64,000 nucleotides of DNA. Origin: Lederbergia lenta NBRC 16444 (GTDB taxonomy: Bacteria > Bacillota > Bacilli > Bacillales > Bacillaceae_C). The stretch is from the NCBI RefSeq assembly GCF_001591545.1, contig NZ_BCVC01000001.1, positions 1,364,001-1,428,000 of the forward strand, read 5' to 3'. Position 1 is the stretch's first letter; the number at the start of each line of letters is the position of its first letter. Below the pieces are notes generated by a model. That model worked only from the letters and a program-made list of their open reading frames with translations. It had not been told where the DNA came from and did not search any database. Below are positions 35,656 through 42,663 of the stretch, piece after piece. The position numbers and the translations under genes are program-made.

Positions 35656-36375
35656 ATGGGAAAAACGAATAGATTAAAGCCAATAGAAGCTGCCAAAAGT
35701 TTTATTTTATACAATTATCCAAATTGCCAAGGTGCACTATTAGCTGGAAGCGTTGTTAGGGGTGAAGCAACAGAAACTTCTGATCTTGATATTGTTATAT
35801 TTGATCAAAGTCTTGATTCTTCTTACCGAGAGTCTTTCATTGAGTTTGGTTGGCCAATAGAGATATTTGTCCATAATCTGACTTCTTATAAACACTTTTT
35901 TGAGATGGATTGTAAAGTAGCAAAACCCTCGATGCCGAGAATGGTCTCCGAAGGGATTGTCTTAATAGATGACGGTATTATCGACTCAATAAGAGAAGAA
36001 GCGAATGATATCTTGATGAAAGGTCCTGAAAAATGGTCACAAGAAACAATTAAAACGAAGCAATATTTTATTTCTGATGCATTGGATGATTTTTTAGGTA
36101 GTAATAATCGAGCGGAAGATATATGTATTGCTAGCACACTGGCCGAGTTGGTTCATGAATTTGTGTTAAGGACGAATGGCCAGTGGATCGGTGCATCAAA
36201 GTGGATCATCCGTGCTTTAAAACAATTTGATGAGAACTTTACCGAGGCGTTTGTGGAAGCTTTTGAGGATTTTTATAGAACAGGGAATAAAAACAAAATA
36301 GTTAAATTAATAGATGAGGTTTTAGACCCGTATGGTGGACGGCTTTTTGCAGGATTTTCGCTAGGTAAAAATTAA
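35656..36375 (+). CDS. Nucleotidyltransferase domain protein
   Basis: A 239-residue protein of the polymerase-beta superfamily. LLAGSVVRGEATETSDLDIVIFD near residues 29-51 contains the G-S-x(10)-D-x-D catalytic motif of minimal and aminoglycoside-type nucleotidyltransferases. The helical C-terminal half (LAELVHEFVLRTNGQWIGASKWIIRALKQFD) resembles aminoglycoside adenylyltransferase-like proteins. It would transfer a nucleotide to a small molecule or protein. ATG 35656 is preferred over GTG 35647 because GGGGTGA lies just before it. Confidence 0.78.
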   Translation: MGKTNRLKPIEAAKSFILYNYPNCQGALLAGSVVRGEATETSDLDIVIFDQSLDSSYRESFIEFGWPIEIFVHNLTSYKHFFEMDCKVAKPSMPRMVSEGIVLIDDGIIDSIREEANDILMKGPEKWSQETIKTKQYFISDALDDFLGSNNRAEDICIASTLAELVHEFVLRTNGQWIGASKWIIRALKQFDENFTEAFVEAFEDFYRTGNKNKIVKLIDEVLDPYGGRLFAGFSLGKN

Positions 36376-36413
36376 ACTGTCGCGTAAAAGAATTTTACAA
36401 GGAGTGGAGCGTA

Positions 36414-37319
36414 TTGACTATCAAAGAACAACGGATAGAATTGTACAATTTACTTGGAGATTTACCTTCAAAGTCGCAACCAATTTCCGCAAAAAAGCTA
36501 AAGGAAGAAGCATTACCTCACTATATACAGGAAGATTGGTTGCTCGATTTAAATGGTGTGGAATCGGTTCCTGCCTATTTTATAAAACTATTAAAAGGGG
36601 AGCCTCCTTTTCCAACCATTCTATTTAATCATTCACACGGGGGAAATTATGAACTTGGTAAGGATGAACTAATTAAAGGCAATCATTATTTGCAAAACCC
36701 TCCGTATGCAGAGCAATTAGCAAAATTAGGATATGCTGTTCTCTGTACAGATGCTTGGGGATTTGGTAAAAGAAGAGGAAGAACAGAAACGGAGCTTTTT
36801 AAAGAAATGCTCTGGAAGGGTCAAGTATTATGGGGAAATATGGTGTATGACAATTTACGCGCTATTGATTATTTATCATCTCGCTCGGATGTGGATTCAG
36901 ATCGAATTGGTACGATGGGTATTTCTATGGGCAGTACCATGTCGTGGTGGCTGGCAGCTTTAGAGACTAGAATTAAAGTATGCATTGATTTATGTGGTTT
37001 ATGCGATTTTCATACATTAATAGAAAGTCAAGGATTAGACGGCCATGGTATCTATTATTTTGTACCAAATCTCCTTAATCATTTTACAACCTCAGATATT
37101 AACTCACTGATTGCGCCGCGTCCTCATTTGAGCCTTGCAGGTAATTATGATCGTTTAACGCCTGCCAAAGGATTGGATATTATTGATGAGCAACTAAAAA
37201 AAGTTTATCAGGAACAAAATGTATCTGAGGCATGGCAGTTAAAGCGTTATAATATTGGACACTTTGAAACGGAAGATATGAGATACGAAATCATCTCATT
37301 TTTGCAGAAGTGGTTATAG
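36414..37319 (+). CDS. Alpha/beta hydrolase (dienelactone hydrolase/acetyl esterase-like)
   Basis: A 301-residue hydrolase. TILFNHSHGGNYELGKDELIKG is the oxyanion region, GTMGISMGSTMSWWLAAL near residues 165-182 holds the nucleophile serine, LAGNYDRLTP near 242-251 the acid, and YNIGHFETED the histidine. No signal peptide is present, so it acts in the cytoplasm. Relatives hydrolyse esters or lactones. It starts with TTG after AAGGAGTGGAG and is followed 23 bases later by a broken Nudix gene. Confidence 0.82.
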   Translation: MTIKEQRIELYNLLGDLPSKSQPISAKKLKEEALPHYIQEDWLLDLNGVESVPAYFIKLLKGEPPFPTILFNHSHGGNYELGKDELIKGNHYLQNPPYAEQLAKLGYAVLCTDAWGFGKRRGRTETELFKEMLWKGQVLWGNMVYDNLRAIDYLSSRSDVDSDRIGTMGISMGSTMSWWLAALETRIKVCIDLCGLCDFHTLIESQGLDGHGIYYFVPNLLNHFTTSDINSLIAPRPHLSLAGNYDRLTPAKGLDIIDEQLKKVYQEQNVSEAWQLKRYNIGHFETEDMRYEIISFLQKWL

Positions 37320-37342
37320 AGAGGAATAAGGAGGAGTTTCGT

Positions 37343-37749
37343 TTGGGGTATGTTGAAGAACTAAGAAAAATAGTTGGCCATAGACCATTAATATTTGTAG
37401 ATGCTGTCACAATTATTGTGGACGAATGTGGGAGGATTTTATTACAGCAACGTAAGTTGCAAAGCGGGAGGTCTTTGAAGAAACTGGCTTGAAAATTGAT
37501 GATCTCCAATTAATTAATGTTTATTCTGGTGCAGAAAACTATATAAAAGCTGAAAATGGCGATGAATTTTATGTAGTTACAATTGCATATTTTTCTAAAA
37601 ATGTAAAAGGTAATTTATTGGTAGATACATCAGAATCTTTAACATTTGAGTTTTTTTATCCCGATCAATTACCTAATAATATTGTAAAAAGCCATAAAAA
37701 GATTCTTGATGAATTTCTGAAGAATCATTATACACGCGAAAGGATATAA
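37343..37749 (+). pseudogene. Nudix gene with its Nudix box deleted
   Basis: From TTG 37343 (after GGAGGAG at 37331) the frame reads LGYVEELRKIVGHRPLIFVDAVTIIVDECGRILLQQRK, a normal Nudix N-terminus. It then jumps out of frame directly to VFEETGLKIDDLQLINVYSG in another frame. The tryptophan/GG segment and the first half of the Nudix box are missing, consistent with an internal deletion of roughly 60-70 bases at about 37460-37470. The C-terminal part to 37749 is well preserved, so the loss is recent. Confidence 0.82.
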
Positions 37750-37817
37750 ATCTATGAAGGAAAGACAAGGATGCGATTGTAATACCTTTATGAGAATTAT
37801 GTAGGAGATGATGTAAA

Positions 37818-38717
37818 ATGTCCGTTTCACTTATTTTCTCAATAGGCATATTGATTGTTTTACCAGCTGTATTTATTTTCGTTCTATGGAAAGCAGCTTT
37901 TAAAAGCAAGGCGGAATGGTTGTTAGATGCAGTAACTACTACTGTAATAGTTGTTTGGATATTTCAATCAGGAAATTGGAGTTGGGTCGGCTACTATTTC
38001 CGTTTTCTTGTATTAGCATTATTTGTTATAGCACTGCTTAATTCTTGGAAAAAGGTACGTAAATTACCTTTCAAAATAAAATATAAAATCAATCAAAAAG
38101 TTACACTTGGTGTTAATATATTCCTTCTTTTAATATTCAGTATTTATAATATATTTATCATTTCCAGTTATACAACTGATGAAGCAACAATTGAATTATC
38201 TTTTCCTCTTCAAGATGGGACCTACTATATCGGGCAAGGTGGAAATCATGTACAAATGAACTATCATCAGGCATATCCTGCTCAAAAATATGCTTTGGAT
38301 ATTCTGAAATTAAATAAATTTGGCACACGCGCAAATGGTCTTTATCCAAAAGAACTTAGAAAATATCATATTTACGAAGATGACCTGCATAGTCCCTGTA
38401 ACGGGAAAGTTGTTGAAGTGCAAAATGAGTTACCTGATTTAACACCACCAGAAGCTGATTCGGAAAATCCAACAGGTAATTATGTCGCTTTATCATGTGA
38501 AAATACAGATGCGATTATTTATTTAGCGCATATGCAAAATGGTAGTGTAACAGTAAACCAAGATGCGATAGTAAATGTAGGACAAAAAATAGGAAAAGTA
38601 GGTAATTCGGGAAATACAAGTGAACCCCATTTGCATATTCATGCTGAAAAAGATGGGGTAGGTATACCTATTCAATTTAATAATAGGTTTCTTGTGAGAA
38701 ACAGTTTGGTACGTTAA
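37818..38717 (+). CDS. Membrane-anchored M23 family metallopeptidase
   Basis: A 299-residue protein with four hydrophobic segments in the first ~135 residues, then an extracytoplasmic LytM/M23 domain. Zinc ligands are visible as H in MNYHQAYPAQKYALDI (H...D pair), and the H-x-H motif in SEPHLHIHAE near residue 276. GKVGNSGNTSEPH is the classic M23 core. The complete ligand set suggests an active endopeptidase, presumably on peptidoglycan cross-bridges. TAGGAGAT precedes the ATG. Multi-span M23 proteins are less usual than secreted ones. Confidence 0.8.
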   Translation: MSVSLIFSIGILIVLPAVFIFVLWKAAFKSKAEWLLDAVTTTVIVVWIFQSGNWSWVGYYFRFLVLALFVIALLNSWKKVRKLPFKIKYKINQKVTLGVNIFLLLIFSIYNIFIISSYTTDEATIELSFPLQDGTYYIGQGGNHVQMNYHQAYPAQKYALDILKLNKFGTRANGLYPKELRKYHIYEDDLHSPCNGKVVEVQNELPDLTPPEADSENPTGNYVALSCENTDAIIYLAHMQNGSVTVNQDAIVNVGQKIGKVGNSGNTSEPHLHIHAEKDGVGIPIQFNNRFLVRNSLVR

Positions 38718-38810
38718 CAATTGAGTATAATGATGAGCTAGGAACTATATTCTTAGTAATGTTCATTTTTCGATAGGCTATAAACCTAGAAAGTGATATT
38801 ATCTCACTGT

Positions 38811-38850
38811 AAACAGAGCATCTTTTCATTCTACTGATTACTCTGTTTTC
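38811..38850 (+). terminator. Terminator after the M23 peptidase gene
   Basis: AAACAGAG (38811-38818) pairs with CTCTGTTT (38841-38848) across a long loop, with a short T run. It lies about 95 bases after the stop codon. Confidence 0.5.
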
Positions 38851-38880
38851 CATGATACAAATATATAATGGAGGCTAAGT

Positions 38881-39410
38881 ATGTTAGAGATTAAAAAGCT
38901 TAATAAAGTTATCATCCGCACAGGACAGTTAAATGATGCAAAAACTGTTTAGATATTCAAAGAGCAGTTATATTAGAAAATGAATTTATGATAACAGTTA
39001 CAGAAGAATTCAACAAGTCTATCGATCAACAAAGAAAATGGATACAAAAAATTTTAGAGAATGAAAGAGAAACGATCATAGTGGCAGAGACGAATAGTAT
39101 AGTTGTTGGCTGGTTGATATTCCAATCACAAAACCGAAAGAGACTGCTTCACACTGGTTCATTAGGAATAATGATCCATAAAGATTTTAGAGATTTAGGT
39201 ATTGGAAAAATGCTTATTAATGAACTATTGAATTGGGCAGAGTTGAACCCATTGATTGAGAAGGTATGCTTAGGAGTACTCGCAACGAACCATAGAGCGA
39301 TAGCTTTATACAAAAGTATGGGATTTATTGAAGAAGGACGCAAAGTGAAAGCAATTAAGCTAAATACAAATGAATATGTTGATGACATCCTCATGTATAA
39401 GATGGTTTAA
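38881..39410 (+). pseudogene. Frameshifted GNAT acetyltransferase
   Basis: ATG 38881, after AATGGAGG, opens 23 codons (LEIKKLNKVIIRTGQLNDAKT) that end at TAG 38950-38952. The rest of a GNAT protein continues in another frame from 38949 (LDIQRAVILENEFM ... GIMIHKDFRDLGIGKMLINELLNWA ... NHRAIALYKSMGFIEEGR) to 39410. A single indel near 38945 separates them. A shortened product from ATG 38988 would lack the first strand and helix and has no ribosome site, so the gene is probably dead. Confidence 0.75.
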
Positions 39411-39483
39411 ACATATTCATCTGAACGGTGCTTGTACATAACATATATGCAGGTTGTTTCTATTAGAACCAAGGAGGTTTCTT

Positions 39484-40017
39484 GTGATCAATGATATCGA
39501 TTATTTACGCTTCGGAAGTGAGAAACAAAAACGAGCGTATAACGCAATATATGATTTAGGAATAATGAATGATTTATCTGACTATACGCCAGTCCTTTGT
39601 GGCACGATTCCGATTGAAGTTGATATTGAAAGTTCTGACTTAGATATTATTATGGAAGTAAATAATTTCAAGAAATTTGAGACTAGAATCAATGCTCTAT
39701 ACAATGGTAAAAAAGATTTTTTACTTAAAAGTACGATTATTAGAAACATACCAATCATAAAAGCAAATTTTATATTTGAAGGATTTGAATTTGAATTATT
39801 TGGTCAAGCTCAACCTGTACAACAACAATATGCTTATTTACATATGATAATAGAACAAACATTACTGAAGCAGTTCCCAACATTAAAAGAAGAAGTTATA
39901 AGACTGAAGCAACAAGGCTTTAAAACAGAACCTGCTTTTTGTAATATATTAGGTCTAAAAGGAGATCCTTACGAGAGACTAATTGAATTCGGAAAAGAGA
40001 AAGGGATTATAGTTTAA
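39484..40017 (+). CDS. DUF4269 nucleotidyltransferase-like protein
   Basis: A 177-residue protein of the DUF4269 type. It opens with LRFGSEKQKRAYNAIYDLGIMNDLSDYTPVLCGTIPIEVDIESSDLDIIME, which carries the G-T and D-x-D elements of a nucleotidyltransferase-like fold. The C-terminal EPAFCNILGLKGDPYERLIEFG is diagnostic of the family. AAGGAGG at 39471-39477 selects GTG 39484. The chemical role is not established. Confidence 0.78.
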   Translation: MINDIDYLRFGSEKQKRAYNAIYDLGIMNDLSDYTPVLCGTIPIEVDIESSDLDIIMEVNNFKKFETRINALYNGKKDFLLKSTIIRNIPIIKANFIFEGFEFELFGQAQPVQQQYAYLHMIIEQTLLKQFPTLKEEVIRLKQQGFKTEPAFCNILGLKGDPYERLIEFGKEKGIIV

Positions 40018-40073
40018 CATATGTGATTAAACTAAATGACTAGTGTCATATACTTTGAACGGAAGTGAAACAA

Positions 40074-40718
40074 TTGAATAAAGCGGAGATTATTTTTCAA
40101 ACAGAACAATTTGTTCAACAAGAATTAAAAGAGGAACCCAGTGGTCATGACTGGTGGCATATTTATAGAGTAACTAAAATGGCTAAAAAGATTGCGAAAC
40201 AAGAAAACGCAAATATGTTTATTTGTGAAATGGCGGCGTTGCTCCATGATATTGCTGATGAGAAATTGAATGTAATTGAAGCAACAGGTATTGCAAAGGT
40301 AAGAAATTGGTTATTGGAATTAAAAGTAGACGAGGTATCGAAAACGAAAATTATCGAAATAATCTCAACCATGTCATTTAAAGGTGGCGGGCAACCACCT
40401 ATGAAAACCTTAGAAGGACAAATTGTTCAAGATGCAGACCGCCTAGATGCAATGGGTGCTATCGGTATTGCTAGAACTTTCGTATATTCTGGATCTAAAG
40501 GTCAAATTATATATGACCCAACTATTAAATCGAGAGAGTATATGACTAAGGAAGAATATCGAGATGGAATGACAACAGCAATTAATCACTTCTACGAGAA
40601 GTTATTAAAACTGAAAGGGATTATGAATACGAATTATGCTAAAAAATTAGCGGAAAGAAAACATTTATTTATGGAAGATTATCTAGAAACGTTTCTAAGT
40701 GAATGGGATGGAGAATAA
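40074..40718 (+). CDS. HD domain phosphohydrolase
   Basis: A 214-residue HD-superfamily protein. Metal-binding residues are visible as H in GHDWWHIYRV, HD in AALLHDIADE, and D in VQDADRLDAMGAIGIARTFVY. This order (H...HD...D) is typical of the small YedJ/YpgQ-type HD hydrolases acting on nucleotides. GGAAGTG at 40061-40067 favours TTG 40074; GTG 40065 lies inside the site. No partner gene adjoins; a dead phosphotransferase follows. Confidence 0.82.
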   Translation: MNKAEIIFQTEQFVQQELKEEPSGHDWWHIYRVTKMAKKIAKQENANMFICEMAALLHDIADEKLNVIEATGIAKVRNWLLELKVDEVSKTKIIEIISTMSFKGGGQPPMKTLEGQIVQDADRLDAMGAIGIARTFVYSGSKGQIIYDPTIKSREYMTKEEYRDGMTTAINHFYEKLLKLKGIMNTNYAKKLAERKHLFMEDYLETFLSEWDGE

Positions 40719-40784
40719 TGATTTAAGAATTAATTTTAGTTTAGTTAATTTAAGTATTATAGATTTTCTATACTGAAAAGGTGA

Positions 40785-41179
40785 TGGATAGAACACTTTA
40801 ATCTCAGAAACACTGGGTTGGCTCATCGTGATCTTTGGATGGATAATCTATTATTTAAAGGAAATAAAATAACTGCCATTTTAGATTTTGATAGATTGAA
40901 ATATGACTATCCACAACTAGATATAGCAAGAGCAATTTTATCTGGCGCCTTGAATGAAAAAGGATTTGATGTTACCCTTGCTGTTACTTTTATGAATGGT
41001 TATATTGAAACATATTTATTATCGAAAGATTACTTAGTAAATGCTCTAAGATTGCTATGGTATATGGAAAGTACATGTTGATACATTCAGATATGAATCT
41101 AAATATCAGACCACCAGCACGTTTCTTTGAAGAAATGATTTGGTTAGCTGAAAATCTAAATAAACTAAAATCCATATGA
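40785..41179 (+). pseudogene. C-terminal remnant of an aminoglycoside phosphotransferase-type kinase
   Basis: The stretch WIEHFNLRNTGLAHRDLWMDNLLF followed by ITAILDFDRLKYDYPQLDIARAIL contains the catalytic H-x-D-x(4)-N and the D-F-D metal motif of the APH family. The whole N-lobe is absent: an in-frame stop closes the frame just upstream. The frame then breaks at 41081, with the tail (IHSDMNLNIRPPARFFEEMIWLAENLNKL) in another frame. No ribosome site is present. It is a clear remnant. Confidence 0.82.
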
Positions 41180-41265
41180 GGAAATATATAATAAACTTCT
41201 TCACTCATCATCCAAAGATTAGTGATTATATTTGTACTAACATAACTCCAAAGGGAACGTATGTG

Positions 41266-41274
41266 TGATATAAT
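41266..41274 (+). promoter_or_regulatory. Extended -10 promoter of the toxin mRNA
   Basis: TGATATAAT is a consensus extended -10 box (TGn-TATAAT). No good -35 lies upstream, as is common for extended -10 promoters. Transcription should start near 41281, giving a leader of about 60 bases to the toxin ATG. Confidence 0.65.
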
Positions 41275-41311
41275 GAAGTATGTAATAGCATAGGGTAACT
41301 CAAGGGTGGTT

Positions 41312-41342
41312 GGCTCACTCCCACAAGAAAGGGGGTGGTGCC
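41312..41342 (+). promoter_or_regulatory. Hairpin that sequesters the toxin ribosome site
   Basis: In RNA, GGCUCACUCCC (41312-41322) pairs with GGGGGUGGUGCC (41331-41342) with one bulged base and two G-U pairs. It closes an eight-base loop. The Shine-Dalgarno sequence is inside the 3' arm, one base before the AUG, so the full-length mRNA should translate poorly. Confidence 0.65.
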
Positions 41343-41343
41343 G

Positions 41344-41427
41344 ATGTCAGTATTCGAGGCGTTAATGTTTGCGGTAGCTTTTGCAAGCTTAATCATAACG
41401 GTTCTGGCATTTAACCAAAAAAAATAA
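41344..41427 (+). CDS. Putative holin-like type I toxin (27 residues)
   Basis: A 27-codon gene preceded by AAAGGGGGTGG. The peptide MSVFEALMFAVAFASLIITVLAF ends in NQKK. It has one membrane helix after a short acidic start, with a basic tail. This is the pattern of the Bacillus putative holin-like toxins of type I systems (the same broad class as TxpA, BsrG and BsrE). Such peptides damage the membrane when over-produced. The ORF ends at the exact point where a convergent antisense RNA terminates, supporting a toxin-antitoxin pair. It is too short for ordinary gene finders. Confidence 0.8.
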   Translation: MSVFEALMFAVAFASLIITVLAFNQKK

Positions 41428-41565
41428 CCCATCCTTGAGTTAACGGCTCGTAGGGATGGGTTATTCCTGCTCTATGGAAGCTGATCCCCCTTGAAGGGAA
41501 CCTGCTATTGCTTAAACCGTTTGGTGTTGACGCACCAAACGGTCTTTTTAATATAATCTTTAACT
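41416..41565 (-). ncRNA. Antisense RNA antitoxin (inferred)
   Basis: A consensus promoter at 41572-41600 on the minus strand would start an RNA near 41565. An inverted repeat (GGATGGGTTATT at 41454-41465 with AATAACCCATCC at 41423-41434) followed on the minus strand by eight T forms a textbook terminator ending near 41416. The resulting ~150-nt RNA is fully complementary to the 3' part of the toxin mRNA and the last toxin codons, the arrangement of txpA/ratA-type systems. Its existence is predicted, not shown. Confidence 0.72.
41514..41549 (+). terminator. Terminator of the toxin mRNA
   Basis: ACCGTTTGGTG (41516-41526) pairs with CACCAAACGGT (41533-41543) around a six-base loop, followed by CTTTTT. 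In the antisense RNA the same inverted repeat forms its 5' hairpin, so both RNAs display complementary loops that could start pairing. Confidence 0.85.
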
Positions 41566-41571
41566 ACGTAC

Positions 41572-41600
41572 ATTATACACTTAAATTACTGAATTTACAA
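41572..41600 (-). promoter_or_regulatory. Promoter of the antisense antitoxin RNA
   Basis: On the minus strand TTGTAA (41600-41595) and TATAAT (41577-41572) are separated by 17 bases, close to the sigma-A consensus. It is stronger than the toxin promoter, as expected for an antitoxin in excess. Confidence 0.75.
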
Positions 41601-42150
41601 TGTTTTTAGCTATCAGATAGATCACTGATTTTCATTTTCATAAGATTAGATGTCTTTTGTCATTATGATTGAGTCCAGAAAATGTGACTTTTTAACCTGA
41701 TCATGCTTAATGGTAAGAGCTTTTTAATAACTAGTAATTTAGCAATTGAATAAAATAACTGAAATGGTAAAATAGTAAATAAACTATACGAAAAGAGGTT
41801 GTAATGACTGATAAAGTGTATGTTAGCATGAAATTGATTAAGTAAGCTATTCATTAGACCAAGAGCGATTAAACAAAAGATATACTTTATCTACTTAAGA
41901 AATAGTTTGTTAAATAGACGAACTGGAATTAGAGATTGTGCCAAGTTTACAAAAAATCTCTTGCTAATTTTCATGTAAAATAAAGATTCAAAAGGCTAAT
42001 CATAAAAGCAAAACATAATTAGCGATTTGATCGAGATTGTAATATACCATTATATCCACCGTTTCAAAGTAGAAGAATTATCTATTTTACATGGCTCTTT
42101 TCTAAGGATTTGTTACTTTTAGGGTGATTGGAGAGAAAGCGCTACACTTA
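41601..42150. other. Gene-free stretch with a short gene fragment
   Basis: AGAGG at about 41796 precedes an ATG (41803) that opens only 13 codons (MTDKVYVSMKLIK, stop). The following sequence has scattered stops with a protein-like piece (DELELEIVPSLQKIS). It looks like a heavily decayed small gene. Nothing else was recognised before the structured element at 42151. Confidence 0.3.
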
Positions 42151-42280
42151 TGCGGAGCGGGGCAGTTGAGTGCCCATAGGCTTTTACGCCGAGTTGGCTC
42201 ACGGTTAGCCAACAACCTATCCGCACTACTTGATAAAAAGCAAGAAAGTTTGCGAGAACAGCGATTTACATAAACTTTCT
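42151..42280. other. Cloverleaf-like structured element plus hairpin, unknown kind
   Basis: TGCGGA (42151-42156) pairs with TCCGCA (42220-42225). Inside lie a hairpin GGGCA/TGCCC (42160-42164, 42171-42175), an ATAGG/CCTAT pairing (42176-42180, 42216-42220, sharing one base with the outer stem) and a perfect 7-bp hairpin GTTGGCT/AGCCAAC (42193-42199, 42207-42213). Fifteen bases later AGAAAGTTT and AAACTTTCT (42243-42251, 42272-42280) form another stem. It is GC-rich against AT-rich surroundings. It could be a structured RNA leader for the next gene, or a single-strand origin left from a rolling-circle plasmid. I do not recognise a known family. Confidence 0.6.
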
Positions 42281-42297
42281 AGGGAAGTGTCAGAAGT

Positions 42298-42597
42298 ATG
42301 AAACCCATTTACTTTGGCTTACTCCTAGCATTTTCGGGAATTATTATTTCATTCTTAATAATAGATTGGAATTTTATTTACATCATATCTGGAACCGTAA
42401 GTTTATTAGCAATTATACTTGCTAGTTTATCTATCGGGGCATTAGCTGATGGTGAAAGATCCCGAGTAAAGCATCAATCGGAAAATGAGACAGATAGAAA
42501 AAGACAATTGAGTTCCACGACTAAAATCCTGCTTGTTGGCTTACCAAATATATTAATAGCAGCTTTTGCATACGTTTTATTAAAAGTATTTAGCTAG
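42298..42597 (+). CDS. Small membrane protein (DUF5316-like)
   Basis: A 99-residue protein with three hydrophobic segments (IYFGLLLAFSGIIISFLII, FIYIISGTVSLLAIILASLSIGALA, ILLVGLPNILIAAFAYVLL). A charged loop with GERSRVKHQSENETDRKRQL separates the second and third. The loop and length resemble the DUF5316 family of Bacillus. The ribosome site is weak (AGGGAAG ten bases upstream). The structured element at 42151-42280 ends 17 bases before its ATG and could act as its leader. Confidence 0.55.
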   Translation: MKPIYFGLLLAFSGIIISFLIIDWNFIYIISGTVSLLAIILASLSIGALADGERSRVKHQSENETDRKRQLSSTTKILLVGLPNILIAAFAYVLLKVFS

Positions 42598-42663
42598 AGC
42601 CGTATACCTAATAATGATGAAATAGTTTTTATAAGAAAAGACGAAAAGAAAGAGGGGACTAAA

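Noticed and set aside
6080-40718. Integron-type gene cassette array
   Set aside because: No integrase gene is seen and no repeated attC-like element lies between the single genes.
41226-41432. A 68-residue minus-strand protein over the toxin
   Set aside because: It lies antisense to the toxin gene and its leader, has no ribosome site and is explained by the toxin module.
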